A model generated the notes under the pieces. It did no database searches. It was not told the DNA's origin and worked only from the letters and a program-made list of their open reading frames with translations. A program made the translations under genes and the position numbers. A DNA stretch of 64,000 nucleotides from Sphingomonadales bacterium Ga0077531 (GTDB lineage Bacteria; Pseudomonadota; Alphaproteobacteria; Sphingomonadales; Sphingomonadaceae): NCBI GenBank assembly GCA_001464915.1, contig LNED01000033.1, forward strand, positions 62,001-126,000, written 5' to 3'. Positions within the stretch are counted from its first letter, which is position 1. Each line of letters starts with the position of its first letter. Of the stretch, positions 20,412 to 31,458 are shown piece by piece.

Positions 20412-21911
20412 TTAACCAGCGACAGCGCGCGGGCGGGTAAGGGTGCTCACCGCCACAATTGCAACGGTCGCCGCGGCAAAGCCGGGGACGATCTCGTAGA
20501 GGCCGGGGCCGCCGCCAAGCCAGTCGGGCAGCTCTGCATTCCACCCCAGTGCGATCCACCCGGCAACCACGCCCGCGCCAGTGACCAGCCCCGCCACCGC
20601 GCCTGCGCCGGTCATCCGCCCCCAGGTCAAGGCCAGCAAGATGAGCGGGCCGAATGCTGCACCGAACCCGGCCCAGGCATTCGACACCAGTTCGAGCACC
20701 TGACTTTCAGGATCACGCGCAATCACCATCGCGGCGGTTGCCACCAGCGCCACCGCCACCCGCGATACGTTGACCGCCTCGCGCTCACTCGCATCGCGGC
20801 GCAGGAACAGGCGGTAGAAATCTTCGGTGAGCGACGAGGAACTGACCAGCAGCTGCGATGAAATCGTGCTCATGATCGCGGCCAGCAAAGCGGCATACAG
20901 GAACCCGGTCACCGCCGGGTGGAACAGCAATTGCGCCAGCACGATGAAGATCGTCTCGGGATCGTCCACCACCAACCCGTTGCGCTCCGCATAGGCGCGG
21001 CCCGCCAGCCCGAGGCCGATTGTGCCCGCCAGCGAGATTATCATCCAGCCCATGCCGATCACCCCGGCGCGGCGCACGTTCTCCACCCGGTCAATCGCCA
21101 TGAAGCGCACGATGATATGCGGCTGCCCGAAATAGCCAAGGCCCCAGGTCACCGCGCTGATAAACCCGATGGTGGTGAGGCCGTAGGTGAGGTCGAGGAA
21201 CCCTTCCTGTGGCACGGCGACGATGCTGCCTCCGGCCGATCCGCCAGGGCCGAACATGACGACAAGCGGCATGATAACCAGCGCGGTCATCATGATCAGC
21301 CCTTGCACGAAATCGGTCAGGCTGACCGCCAGAAAGCCGCCGATCATGGTGTAGGCAAGCACGATCCCAGCCGTAATGACAATGCCCAGCATGTAGTCGG
21401 ACAGGCCAGCTGCCGGCAGCACTCCGGCAAAGGCGGTTTCGAACAGCTTGCCCCCGCCGACCAGCCCGGATGCGGTGTAAACGGTGAAGAACGCGACAAT
21501 GATGATCGCCGATGTCACCCGCAATGCCGTGCCGCTTTCGGGGAAACGGTTGGCAAGGAATTGCGGGATAGTCAGCGCGTTGCCCAGCCGTTCGGTCTGC
21601 TCGCGCAGGCGCGGGGCGACGATGATCCAGTTGAGCGCGGCGCCTACGGTCAGCCCGATGGCGATCCACGCTTCAACCAGCCCGCCGACATAAAGCGCGC
21701 CCGGCAAGCCCAGCAACAGCCAACCCGACATGTCCGAAGCGCCTGCCGAAAGCGCGGCCACCGATGGCGACAGATTGCGCCCGGCAAGCAGATATCCCGC
21801 GCTATCCCCGGTCGATTTGCGCCAGGCGTAAACGCCAATCGCAAGCATCAGGACGAAATAGGCGGCGAGGGCGGCGAGGGTGTAAATGTTCATGGCGGGC
21901 AGGGGTAACAA
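20412..21911 (-). CDS. putP: sodium/proline symporter (SSS family)
   Basis: SGAGDMSGWLLLGLPG-like motif (SAGASDMSGWLLLGLPGALYVGGLVEAWIAIGL); GGFLAVSLTDFVQG; 12+ TM segments. Confidence 0.93.
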   Translation of the reverse strand: MLPLPAMNIYTLAALAAYFVLMLAIGVYAWRKSTGDSAGYLLAGRNLSPSVAALSAGASDMSGWLLLGLPGALYVGGLVEAWIAIGLTVGAALNWIIVAPRLREQTERLGNALTIPQFLANRFPESGTALRVTSAIIIVAFFTVYTASGLVGGGKLFETAFAGVLPAAGLSDYMLGIVITAGIVLAYTMIGGFLAVSLTDFVQGLIMMTALVIMPLVVMFGPGGSAGGSIVAVPQEGFLDLTYGLTTIGFISAVTWGLGYFGQPHIIVRFMAIDRVENVRRAGVIGMGWMIISLAGTIGLGLAGRAYAERNGLVVDDPETIFIVLAQLLFHPAVTGFLYAALLAAIMSTISSQLLVSSSSLTEDFYRLFLRRDASEREAVNVSRVAVALVATAAMVIARDPESQVLELVSNAWAGFGAAFGPLILLALTWGRMTGAGAVAGLVTGAGVVAGWIALGWNAELPDWLGGGPGLYEIVPGFAAATVAIVAVSTLTRPRAVAG

Positions 21912-21964
21912 GCGCGCTTACGCTTGGCCACTGCCAGCCGGGAGTTTTACCGCCGCGGCGGCAA

Positions 21965-23797
21965 TCAATCCTTCTTGCGGCGCATCTTCTTGCGCTCGTT
22001 CGGATCAAGCTGGGCCTTGCGCAGACGGATCGACTGCGGGGTCACTTCGACCATTTCATCGTCATCGATATAGGCGATGGATTGTTCCAGCGTCATCCGG
22101 CGTGGCGGGGTCAGGCGGATGGCGTCATCCTTGCCGCTCGAACGGACGTTTGACAGCTGCTTGGCCCGCATCGGGTTGACTTCAAGATCATCCGGCTTGG
22201 CATTTTCGCCGATGATCATGCCTTCATACAGCTTCATCTGCGGAGCCACGAACAATTCGCCGCGTTCTTCCAGCATGTTGAGCGCGTAGGCATTGGCTTC
22301 GCCATCGCCGTTGGAAATCAGCACGCCGTTGATGCGGCCTTCGATCGGGCCTTTGTAGGCGTCATACTTTTCGAACAATCGGTTCATGATCCCGGTGCCG
22401 CGCGTGTCGGACAGGAATTCGCCGTGGTAACCGATCAACCCGCGTGACGGGGCCGAAAAGGTGATGCGGGTCTTGCCCACGCCCGACGGGCGCATTTCGG
22501 TGAGGTCGGCCTTGCGGCGCTGCATCTTTTCCACGACCGTGCCGGAATGTTCGTCATCCACGTCGATGACGACAGTTTCATACGGCTCGAGCCGCTTGCC
22601 GCCTTCTTCGCGGAACAGCACGCGCGGGCGGCTAATGCCGAGTTCGAACCCTTCGCGGCGCATCGTTTCGATCAGCACGCCCAGCTGCAATTCGCCGCGC
22701 CCGGCGACTTCGAAGGCATCCTTGTCTTCGCTTTCGGTGACGCGGATGGCGACGTTGGTTTCCGCCTCACGCATCAGACGGTCGCGGATGATGCGGCTGG
22801 TAACCTTGGTGCCTTCGCGCCCAGCGAGCGGCGAATCATTGACCGAAAAACGCATCGCCAGTGTCGGCGGGTCAATCGGCTGCGCGGCAATCGGTTCGCT
22901 GACGCTGGGATCGCAGATGGTGTTGGCAACGGTTGCTTTTTCGAGGCCGGCGAGCGCGATGATATCGCCTGCCTGTGCGGATTCGACCGGCACGCGTTCC
23001 AGCCCGTCAAAGCTCATCAGCTTGGTCGCGCGGCCGACTTCGATCACCTTGCCGTCCATGTCGATGGCGTGGATCGGATCATTGACCCGGATTGTGCCCG
23101 ATTGGACGCGCCCGGTGATGACGCGGCCCATGAAGTTGTCGCGGTCAAGCAAAGTGGCAAGAAAGCTGAACTTCGCGTTCGGGTCGAGGCCGGGTGAGGG
23201 CACGTGTTCGATGATCTTTTCGAACAGCGGGGCAAGGGTGCCTTCGCGCCGTTCCTGATCTTCGCTGGCATAACCATCGCGGCCCGAGGCATAGAGAACC
23301 GGGAATTCGAGCTGCTCGTCTTCGGCATCGAGGCTGACGAACAGATCGAACACTTCGTCCAACACTTCTTGCGGGCGGCTGTCCGAACGGTCGATCTTGT
23401 TGACGACCACAATCGGACGCAAACCCAGCGCGAGCGCCTTGCCGGTCACGAACTTGGTCTGCGGCATCGCTCCCTCGGCGCTGTCGACCAGGAGGATCAC
23501 CCCGTCGACCATGCTCAGGATACGCTCCACCTCGGCGCCGAAATCGGCGTGGCCGGGGGTGTCGACAATGTTGATGCGGGTGGTGCTGCCATCAGGGCTG
23601 TGCCATTCGACACTGGTGCACTTGGCCAGAATGGTGATCCCGCGTTCTTTTTCGAGATCGCCCGAATCCATCGCGCGCTCTTCGATCCGCTGGTTTTCGC
23701 GGAAAGTGCCCGATTGGCGGAACAACTGGTCGACCAGCGTGGTCTTGCCATGGTCAACGTGGGCGATGATCGCGATATTTCTCAAGGCAGACGACAT
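21965..23797 (-). CDS. typA: translational GTPase TypA/BipA
   Basis: [39 protein letters not shown]-like, C-terminal YGMIIGE motif. Confidence 0.97.
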   Translation of the reverse strand: MSSALRNIAIIAHVDHGKTTLVDQLFRQSGTFRENQRIEERAMDSGDLEKERGITILAKCTSVEWHSPDGSTTRINIVDTPGHADFGAEVERILSMVDGVILLVDSAEGAMPQTKFVTGKALALGLRPIVVVNKIDRSDSRPQEVLDEVFDLFVSLDAEDEQLEFPVLYASGRDGYASEDQERREGTLAPLFEKIIEHVPSPGLDPNAKFSFLATLLDRDNFMGRVITGRVQSGTIRVNDPIHAIDMDGKVIEVGRATKLMSFDGLERVPVESAQAGDIIALAGLEKATVANTICDPSVSEPIAAQPIDPPTLAMRFSVNDSPLAGREGTKVTSRIIRDRLMREAETNVAIRVTESEDKDAFEVAGRGELQLGVLIETMRREGFELGISRPRVLFREEGGKRLEPYETVVIDVDDEHSGTVVEKMQRRKADLTEMRPSGVGKTRITFSAPSRGLIGYHGEFLSDTRGTGIMNRLFEKYDAYKGPIEGRINGVLISNGDGEANAYALNMLEERGELFVAPQMKLYEGMIIGENAKPDDLEVNPMRAKQLSNVRSSGKDDAIRLTPPRRMTLEQSIAYIDDDEMVEVTPQSIRLRKAQLDPNERKKMRRKKD

Positions 23798-24210
23798 TCG
23801 GCAAACTTCCGATGAATTGGCCGGTCGCAGGGCGGCCGGGGCATGAAATACAGGCAGCGCGCGCCAGGCGCGCCGCGTTAGGCGGTATTTGTGGCGGGTT
23901 AGCGACAGACCATGACGCTACGGCAAGGGCCGCAGGGGCATAGGTGTGCTGCGTTGCAACATCGCGCGGCGCCTAGCGCAAGCGCGCCTTCGGGGCAAGC
24001 GTGCGACTGAAAATGGGGCAAAACTGCGGCACTCATAGTGTGACTCTTGCGCAACAATATAACCCACCGCCTTGGAAAAGCGTGGGCTTCACGCTTGTCG
24101 CTGACGCAACACTCGCTTATCACGCCGCTTCACGACCTCGGGAGAGATCGCACAAAACAGTGCGTGCCTGAACAGGCGCCGGGGTCGCGGGATTTAGGAG
24201 AGGAGCTTCC

Positions 24211-26805
24211 ATGCGTTCGACCATCACCGGCACTGCCGGCGCGTACCGATTCACCCTGCTTGCTGGCGCAGCAGCCTTTGCGCTTGGCGCACCGGGTGTG
24301 GCCTTTGCTCAGGATCAAGAGCCTGAAGCTGAGGCGCCCGAAAGCAGCAACGTCATCATCGTGACCGCGTCCAAGCGCGAACAGACGCTGCAAGAAACCC
24401 CGATTTCGGTATCGGTGACCAGCGGCGAAACGCTGGAAAACGCGCAAATCCGCGACGTGCTCGACCTGCAAACCGTGACCCCGTCGCTTCGGGTGAGCCA
24501 GTTGCAGAGCGCATCGGCCACCACCTTCATCATTCGCGGCTTCGGCAACGGCGATAACAACTTCGGCATCGAGCCTTCGGTCGGCGTCTTCATCGACGGC
24601 GTGTTCCGTTCACGCTCGGCTGCTGCCCTGTCCGATCTTAACGCCGTATCGCGCATCGAAGTGCTCAACGGCCCGCAATCTACCCTGTTCGGCAAGAACG
24701 CCAGCGCAGGTGTGATCTCGGTCGTCACCAAGGAACCGCAGTACGAATTCGGCGGCCTCGTCGAAGCGAGCTACGGCAACTTCAACGCGCTGGTTCTCAA
24801 GGGTGAAATCACTGGCCCGATCAGCGAAAACATCGCGTTCTCATTGGACGGCAGCTACAACCGCCGCGATGGCTACGCCGAAATCGTCAACCTCAATGAA
24901 GACATTTCGGATCGCAACCGTTGGTCGGCACGCGGCCAGTTGCTGATCGAGCCGAGCGCGGATTTCAAGGTTCGCATCATCGGTGACTACGGCAAGATCG
25001 ACGAAGTCTGCTGCCAGGTCTCGACCCTTGTGGCCGGCCCCAGCGCGCCGGCCGTGTTCGCGGTTGGCGGTGCGCTCGACACCAACTTCTTCAGCTACAA
25101 CACCTTCCTCAGCCAGGTTCCGCGCAACGAGGTTGATAACTACGGCGGCTCGATCCAGGCAGACTGGAACATCGGTGCGATCACGCTGACGTCGATCACT
25201 GCGTATCGTGAACTCCAGAACTTCCTTGATCAGGACGTTGATTTCACCAGCGCCGACGTGGTGACCGAAACCCGCGATCAGACGGTTGATACCTTCACGC
25301 AGGAACTGCGGATCACCTCGGATTTCGATGGCCCGATCAACTTCCTGCTTGGCGGATTCTACTTCGACGAAGCCATCACGCAGGACAGCCGCCTGACCAC
25401 AGGTGCCGACACGCGGGCGTTCTTCAGCCTGCTGGCGGGCAACCCGATGGTGTTCAACGGGGTCGAAGCCGCCCTTGGTCTGCCGCAGAACTCGATCTTC
25501 TCGCCCGGCCCGCTGACGGCCGAGCAGTTCTCGATGGACAACACCTCCTACTCGATCTTCGGGACGGTTGATTTCGAGCCTGTTGACGGCCTGATCTTCA
25601 CCGGCGGGTTCAACTACACCGACGACCGCAAGGATTTCGCGCTCGCGCAGCAATCCTTCGATGAATTGGCCAACGTCAACTTCGTTGATGCGGTGATTGT
25701 CGGCCAAATCGCAGCGGCGACAATGACCCCGCCGAACATGGTGGGCCCGGCGCAGATCGCAGCATTCCAGCAAGCCAACCCGGCTGCCTTCAATGCGATT
25801 GCAGCAGCTGCGACTAATCCGGTTACCAACCCGCTGCTTGCGCTGACCCCGTTCCAGTTCCAGCCGCCGTTCCTCAACCTCCCGAACTCGGTTGAGCCTG
25901 GCCGGACTAACGATGACAAGTTGACCTACCTGCTGCGTGCATCGTACGAAGTTTCGCCGGAGGTGAATATCTACGCCAGCTACGCCACCGGCTTCAAGGC
26001 AAGCTCGATCAACCTGTCGCGTGACAGCCGCCCGAGCGCTACCGACTTTACTCCTGGCCCGGGTCGCTCGACCATCCTCGCGCCGTCCTCGCCAATCCGC
26101 GATGCCGGGCTTGCAGTGCCGAACCTGACCACCGGTTCGCGCTTTGCTGGGCCGGAAGATGCGACGGTCTATGAAATCGGCCTGAAGGGTCAGTGGGATG
26201 GCTTCGGCATCAACCTGGCGCTGTTCGACCAGACCATCGAAGGCTTCCAGAGCTTCCTGTTCACCGGCACCGGCTTCCAGCTGAACAATGCCGGTCAGCA
26301 GTCAGTGAAGGGCTTCGAACTCGACACCACGATCAACCCGACTGAAGGTCTGGTGTTCACCTTCGCTGCAACTTACCTTGATGCGCTGTATGACAGCTTC
26401 ACCGAAAGCCCGGTGGGCGATCTGACCGGCCTGCGTCCGGGCGGCATTCCTGAGTGGAACCTCGCCACATCGGCGACCTACACCCACGAATTCGGGGCGA
26501 GCGGCAACAAGCTTGTGACCCGTGTTGACTACGCTCATGAAAGCAACACGCAGATCAACAACGGCCTGCCGACTTTCAATGCGGCGCTGGGCAACACGCG
26601 GATTTTCCAGCGTGAAACCAACATCGTGAACGCCTCGATGATCTTCAAGCTCGAAAACGGGCTGGAAGTCGGGGCGTGGGCGCGCAACCTGCTCGACGAT
26701 CAATACATCATCACGGTGTTCGATGGCGTCGCGCAGGCCGGCACGGTCTCGGGCTACCCGAGCCAGCCGCGCACCTACGGCGGTCTGGTGCGCTTCCGCT
26801 TCTGA
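24211..26805 (+). CDS. TonB-dependent receptor
   Basis: Signal peptide, VTASKREQTLQETPISVSV plug, FGKNASAGVISVVTKEP, C-terminal beta-barrel ending ...GGLVRFRF. Confidence 0.95.
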   Translation: MRSTITGTAGAYRFTLLAGAAAFALGAPGVAFAQDQEPEAEAPESSNVIIVTASKREQTLQETPISVSVTSGETLENAQIRDVLDLQTVTPSLRVSQLQSASATTFIIRGFGNGDNNFGIEPSVGVFIDGVFRSRSAAALSDLNAVSRIEVLNGPQSTLFGKNASAGVISVVTKEPQYEFGGLVEASYGNFNALVLKGEITGPISENIAFSLDGSYNRRDGYAEIVNLNEDISDRNRWSARGQLLIEPSADFKVRIIGDYGKIDEVCCQVSTLVAGPSAPAVFAVGGALDTNFFSYNTFLSQVPRNEVDNYGGSIQADWNIGAITLTSITAYRELQNFLDQDVDFTSADVVTETRDQTVDTFTQELRITSDFDGPINFLLGGFYFDEAITQDSRLTTGADTRAFFSLLAGNPMVFNGVEAALGLPQNSIFSPGPLTAEQFSMDNTSYSIFGTVDFEPVDGLIFTGGFNYTDDRKDFALAQQSFDELANVNFVDAVIVGQIAAATMTPPNMVGPAQIAAFQQANPAAFNAIAAAATNPVTNPLLALTPFQFQPPFLNLPNSVEPGRTNDDKLTYLLRASYEVSPEVNIYASYATGFKASSINLSRDSRPSATDFTPGPGRSTILAPSSPIRDAGLAVPNLTTGSRFAGPEDATVYEIGLKGQWDGFGINLALFDQTIEGFQSFLFTGTGFQLNNAGQQSVKGFELDTTINPTEGLVFTFAATYLDALYDSFTESPVGDLTGLRPGGIPEWNLATSATYTHEFGASGNKLVTRVDYAHESNTQINNGLPTFNAALGNTRIFQRETNIVNASMIFKLENGLEVGAWARNLLDDQYIITVFDGVAQAGTVSGYPSQPRTYGGLVRFRF

Positions 26806-26831
26806 TCGGACGCTTCGGCTGACACAAAAGG

Positions 26832-26866
26832 GGCCTCGCGCTGGATAAGCGCGGGGCCTTTTTTTG
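26832..26866 (+). terminator. Rho-independent terminator of TonB receptor gene
   Basis: GGCCTCGCGCT-GGATA-AGCGCGGGGCC stem (one G.U) followed by T-run. Confidence 0.85.
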
Positions 26867-26940
26867 TTTGCCTTGTGCGGTCGATTATGGTGCCCTGCGA
26901 ACGTGTTGATAGCACGCAGGCTTAAGGGGGATCACACAAC

Positions 26941-27390
26941 ATGAATTTCGCCGGTTTCTGGATTCGCGTTCTCGCGTACATCATCGACATTATTCCGCTT
27001 GCCGCCATTGGCTTCATTCTCGCGCTCGTGACGGGGGAGCCATTGATTGACACTGACCCGGCAGCGCCAGTTTACGGGCTCAGTGATTTCATCTCGTTGA
27101 TCGTCGGCCTTGCTTACTTCGTCGGGTTTGAAAGCTCGGCGTACCAAGCGACGCCCGGCAAGATGGCTCTGGGTCTCGTTGTCGTCGATCTGGACGGAAG
27201 GCGGATTTCACCCGCACGAGCGGTGGGACGTTACTTTGCAAAGATCCTGTCGGCCATGATCCTGTTGATCGGCTTCATCATGGTCGCTTTCACCGAGCGC
27301 AAGCAGGGTCTGCACGACATTATCGCCAGCACTCTTGTAGTGAAGGGCAAGCCCGGCGAAGTTGGCTTTGATCCGGACGTGTTTGCTTAA
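26941..27390 (+). CDS. RDD family membrane protein
   Basis: FAGFWIRVLAYIIDIIPL...ATPGKMALGLVVVDLDGRRISPARAVGRY...QGLHDIIA. Confidence 0.9.
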   Translation: MNFAGFWIRVLAYIIDIIPLAAIGFILALVTGEPLIDTDPAAPVYGLSDFISLIVGLAYFVGFESSAYQATPGKMALGLVVVDLDGRRISPARAVGRYFAKILSAMILLIGFIMVAFTERKQGLHDIIASTLVVKGKPGEVGFDPDVFA

Positions 27391-27425
27391 GCCATTGCAA
27401 CCTGCGCGCGGGCGCTTGCCGGAGC

Positions 27426-29951
27426 CTAAAGCTCCCGCAGCGCCTGCGCCGGTTTGGCGCGCAGCAGTGGGAGCGATCCGGCCAGCGCGAAGGCCAGCAC
27501 CAGTCCTACGCCGAGGCCCAACACGCCGAGCACTTCGCCCCAATCGGGCAGCCAGTCGAATTCGAACAATTGGGTGATCACCACCCATGCCAGCGCCGAT
27601 CCCAGGCCGAGCGCGACCAGCGCCAGAACACCGGCGATCAGGCCATATTCGGCCAGTTGCAGCAGTAAGATCTGCCGACGGCTCGCCCCCAGCACCCGCA
27701 GCATCACCGTGTCATAAGTGCGCGAGGCGCGGGCCGCTGCAATCGCACCCATCAGCACCGCAAGGCCCGCAAGCACCGTCACCGCCGCCGCAGCGAGCGT
27801 GGCAAGGCTCACCTGCTGCAAGATCGTGCGCGCCTCTTTCAAAATACCGCCAACCTCGATCACCGAACTCGACGGCATTTCTTTGACCATTGCGCGCAGC
27901 AATCGCCCGCGCGCTTCACTGTCCGCGCCTTCGGGAAGGTCGATCGTGGCCGACAGGTTGTGCGGTGCATCGGCAATCGCGTTGCGGCTGAACACCAGCA
28001 GGAAGTTGAACCCCATGCTCTCCCAGTCGATCTCACGCAGCGACGCGATGCGTGCGGTGCGTTCGACGCCGAGAATGCCGACGGTGATGTAATCGCCCAC
28101 TTCAAGCCCTGCGGCCTTGGCGAGTTCGGCATCGACCGACACCAGCGGTTCGCCCTTGTGGAACGGGCTCCACCATTCGCCTGCGACCACGCGGTTGCCC
28201 TGCGGGATGGTGTCGGCATAGGTCAGCCCGCGTTCGCCGCGCAGGCCCCAGGCTCCTTCGGGAAGCTCCTCAAGATCGGCAACGCGGGTCATGTCGTCCT
28301 TCGGCCCGTAAGCCAGCACCGCGCCGCGCATGGTCGGCACGGTGCGGATCGCGGCCTTGGGGAAGTCCGCCTGCACCAGTTCGAAAAAGCGCGGCTCTTT
28401 GTCGCGCGGCACGTCGAGCACGAAGTAATCGGGCGCTTCCTGCGGCACGCGTTGCTGGATATTGCCGTCAATTGCGCTTTGCACCGCAGCGAGCAGCACG
28501 AAAGCGGCGAGGCCGAAACCGAGCGCGGTGACCAACGCCCCGGTCGGCGCGCCGGGGCGGTGGATGTTCGACAGCGCGCTCCTGAGCAACGGGTTGCGCG
28601 GACGCGGCAGGCGGCGGGCAAGGGTTTGGATCGCCCAGCCAAGTCCGGCCAGCAGCGCCAACGCTCCGCCCGCGCCGAGCAGGAACCCGCCCGACAGCAG
28701 CGGCTGCGCGGTGGTCAACAGCGCCAGCGCGCAGATCGCGGCAATGCCCAGCGCGGTGGCAATCAGCGCGCGTTTGTCCCGCGCCAGTGGCACCACGCCC
28801 GACCGCATCAGCGCCATCGCCGGATAGGTGCGCGCGCGCAGCAAGGGCGCGCCGGCAAACGCAAACGCGACCAGCAAGCCATAAGCCGCCGCCAGCGCCA
28901 GCGGGGCAGGGGCGATGATAAACCCGCTTTCAACCGGCAGCAGCCCTTGCAGCGCGCTTCCGAGCACCGGCGTGACCAGCACACCCACGGCCAGCCCGGC
29001 GATGCTCCCGATCAGCGCCGCAACGCCGATCTGCATGGCGTAAATCCGCACGATGTCGCCAGAAGTGGCACCCAGCACCTTCAACGTCGCAATGCTACCG
29101 CGCCGCTGATCGAGATAGGACGACACCCCGCCCGCAATCCCGATGCCCGCAATCACCAGCGCGGCAAGACCCACCAGCGTGAGAAAATCACTCATCTGCC
29201 GCACGAAGCGATCCGCTCCGGGGGAGGCACGGTCGCGGGTGCGGATGTCGAACCCGGCGTTGGGGAACGCCTTGGTCAGTGCCTCCTCGGTCGCTTCGGG
29301 ATCGCGGGCGGCGTTGGCGAAGGCGATGCGGTGCTTGCTCTGATACAGTGCGCCGGGTTGCAGCAGTCCGGCGGCGGCAGGCACGCTATCAGCGACGATC
29401 ACCGTCGGGCCTAACGCGAAACCTTCAGACAGGCGATCGGGCTCGTCCTTGATCACGCCCGCGGCTTTGAGCGTGACGGTGCCAACGGTGAAACTGTCGC
29501 CGACCTTGATGCCGAGCCGCTCAATCGCGGTTTCGGCAATCCAAGCGTCCATGCCCGAAGGCGCGCCGACGCTGCGGCCATCGGCCAACGTCAGCGTGCC
29601 GAACATCGGCCACTTGGCATCCACCGCTTTCAATTCGATCGGTGCAGCGGCGTCCGGCGTACTTGCCATCGCTTGCAGGCGGAACCCGCTGGAAATGGTG
29701 CCATAGGCGGCGAGTGCCTTGCGCTCATCGTCCGAAAGCCCGCGTTGCCACACCTCAACCTCAAGATCCCCGCCGAGCAATTCCTGCCCGGATGAGGCCA
29801 ACTCGCGCTCAATCGCCGAAGTCAGGGTGCCAATCGCGGCGAGCGCGGCGGTGCCGAGGAAGATACACACCAGCAGCAGGCGCAGCCCGCGAAACCGGCC
29901 ATTCAGATCGCGCCGGGCAATCGCCCATGCGGTTTTGAGGGGAAGGCTCAT
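27426..29951 (-). CDS. ABC transporter permease, FtsX/MacB-like (COG3127-like)
   Basis: Large TM protein with two FtsX modules; start at MSLPLKTAWAIARRDLNGR; paired with ATPase. Confidence 0.9.
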   Translation of the reverse strand: MSLPLKTAWAIARRDLNGRFRGLRLLLVCIFLGTAALAAIGTLTSAIERELASSGQELLGGDLEVEVWQRGLSDDERKALAAYGTISSGFRLQAMASTPDAAAPIELKAVDAKWPMFGTLTLADGRSVGAPSGMDAWIAETAIERLGIKVGDSFTVGTVTLKAAGVIKDEPDRLSEGFALGPTVIVADSVPAAAGLLQPGALYQSKHRIAFANAARDPEATEEALTKAFPNAGFDIRTRDRASPGADRFVRQMSDFLTLVGLAALVIAGIGIAGGVSSYLDQRRGSIATLKVLGATSGDIVRIYAMQIGVAALIGSIAGLAVGVLVTPVLGSALQGLLPVESGFIIAPAPLALAAAYGLLVAFAFAGAPLLRARTYPAMALMRSGVVPLARDKRALIATALGIAAICALALLTTAQPLLSGGFLLGAGGALALLAGLGWAIQTLARRLPRPRNPLLRSALSNIHRPGAPTGALVTALGFGLAAFVLLAAVQSAIDGNIQQRVPQEAPDYFVLDVPRDKEPRFFELVQADFPKAAIRTVPTMRGAVLAYGPKDDMTRVADLEELPEGAWGLRGERGLTYADTIPQGNRVVAGEWWSPFHKGEPLVSVDAELAKAAGLEVGDYITVGILGVERTARIASLREIDWESMGFNFLLVFSRNAIADAPHNLSATIDLPEGADSEARGRLLRAMVKEMPSSSVIEVGGILKEARTILQQVSLATLAAAAVTVLAGLAVLMGAIAAARASRTYDTVMLRVLGASRRQILLLQLAEYGLIAGVLALVALGLGSALAWVVITQLFEFDWLPDWGEVLGVLGLGVGLVLAFALAGSLPLLRAKPAQALREL

Positions 29952-30643
29952 CGTGAGCCCGTGGTGTCCGAGACAATCACCCCGTCGGCCATTGTCAGCA
30001 CTCGTTCGCACCGCGCAGCGAGGCTGGCATCGTGGGTGATGATCAATAGCGTCGCGCCGGTTTCAGCGCGGCGAGCGAACAGCAGGTTGATGATCTCTTC
30101 GCCCGTGGCAGCATCAAGGTTGCCGGTCGGCTCGTCAGCGAAGATCAGCTCTGGGCGCGGCGCGGTGGCGCGGGCTATGGCAACGCGTTGCTGCTCACCG
30201 CCGGAAAGCTGGGTGGGGTAATGCCCAGTGCGGTGGCCGAGGCCGACTGCTTCGAGTTCCGCCAGCGCACGCGGCGCGGCGTCGGGCATCGCGGCCAGTT
30301 CCATCGGGGTCGCGACATTTTCGGCGGCAGTCATGGTCGGGAGCAGGTGGAAGGCTTGCAGCACAATCCCGATCCGCCCCCGACGCGCGGCGGCCAGTCC
30401 ATCTTCCGAAAGCCCGGCGAAATCGGCGCCCGCTACGGTCAGTGTGCCGCCACTGGCGCGCTCCAGCCCTGACAGCACCGCCATCAGCGAGCTTTTGCCT
30501 GAGCCTGATGGGCCAAGCAGCGCGACGACCTCGCCGCGCGCGATGTCGAGATCAATCCCGCGCAGGATCGTGACCGGCGCAGCATTGCTGCCGAGGGTGA
30601 GGGTAAGGTTACGGGCGCTGATTGCGAGAGAGGGGCTTGTCAC
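29948..30643 (-). CDS. ABC transporter ATP-binding protein (LolD-like)
   Basis: LLGPSGSGKSSL Walker A; LSGGEQQRVAIARA signature; LIFADEPTGNLD Walker B. Confidence 0.95.
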   Translation of the reverse strand: MTSPSLAISARNLTLTLGSNAAPVTILRGIDLDIARGEVVALLGPSGSGKSSLMAVLSGLERASGGTLTVAGADFAGLSEDGLAAARRGRIGIVLQAFHLLPTMTAAENVATPMELAAMPDAAPRALAELEAVGLGHRTGHYPTQLSGGEQQRVAIARATAPRPELIFADEPTGNLDAATGEEIINLLFARRAETGATLLIITHDASLAARCERVLTMADGVIVSDTTGSR

Positions 30644-30702
30644 GGGGTTCCGATGGCATAGGTGGGGATTTGCAACAAGCTACAGCTAAGAAGGGCTCGC
30701 AG

Positions 30703-31440
30703 ATGCACAAGCGCGGTTGGTCGAATATTGTCATAATTGGCGCTGCGGCCCTCGCGTTGCCACTAACCCTTGGCGCTTGCAGCGATGGTGCCGATGCGGA
30801 CACCGCCCGCGCGCCCGAAGTGGCGGAGGATGGGGCCGCCGCGCTACCCGCAATCCCGGTCGTGGGGCCGGAGCGGACGATCATCGCTTTCGGCGACAGC
30901 CTGTTCGCAGGCTACGGCCTCGACCCGCGCGATTCCTATCCTGAAAAGCTGGAAAATGCGCTGCGGGCCAAGGGCATCAACGCGGATATCATTAATGCCG
31001 GGGTTTCGGGCGATACCACCGCCGCCGGGTTGAACCGGCTGGAATTCACGCTGGCAGCGATGGAGCAGCCCCCGGCGCTTTTGATCCTGGAACTGGGCGG
31101 TAATGATCTGCTGCGCGGGCTGGAGCCGGACGAGACCAAGGCGAACCTTGGCAAGATGCTGGCTATCCTACAGGAGCAGAACGTGCCGGTGCTGCTGATG
31201 GGGATGCGCAGCCCCCCGAACTACGGCCCAGAATATCAGGCGCAGTTCGATGCGCTCTATCGCGATCTTGCCAAGCAATATGGCGTGGCCCTGATCCCGT
31301 TCTGGCTGGAAGATATCTACCGCGAACCGGAGCTGTTCCAGTCCGACCGGATTCACCCCACGGCTGACGGGATTGAGCGATTGGTTGCGGCAACCTTGGG
31401 CGAGGTTGAGGGGGCTTTGCCTCCGCCAGAGGGGCCTTAG
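30703..31440 (+). CDS. arylesterase / TesA-like SGNH hydrolase lipoprotein
   Basis: IIAFGDSLFAGYGLDPRDSYPEKL, GVSGDTTAAGLNRL, ELGGNDLLRG, DRIHPTADG; lipobox LGAC. Confidence 0.92.
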   Translation: MHKRGWSNIVIIGAAALALPLTLGACSDGADADTARAPEVAEDGAAALPAIPVVGPERTIIAFGDSLFAGYGLDPRDSYPEKLENALRAKGINADIINAGVSGDTTAAGLNRLEFTLAAMEQPPALLILELGGNDLLRGLEPDETKANLGKMLAILQEQNVPVLLMGMRSPPNYGPEYQAQFDALYRDLAKQYGVALIPFWLEDIYREPELFQSDRIHPTADGIERLVAATLGEVEGALPPPEGP

Positions 31441-31458
31441 ACCCCCCTTAGGTTGCGG

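Noticed and set aside
27960-29414. 484-aa plus-strand ORF antisense to the FtsX-like permease
   Set aside because: Arg/Gln/His-rich shadow ORF, no domain signature
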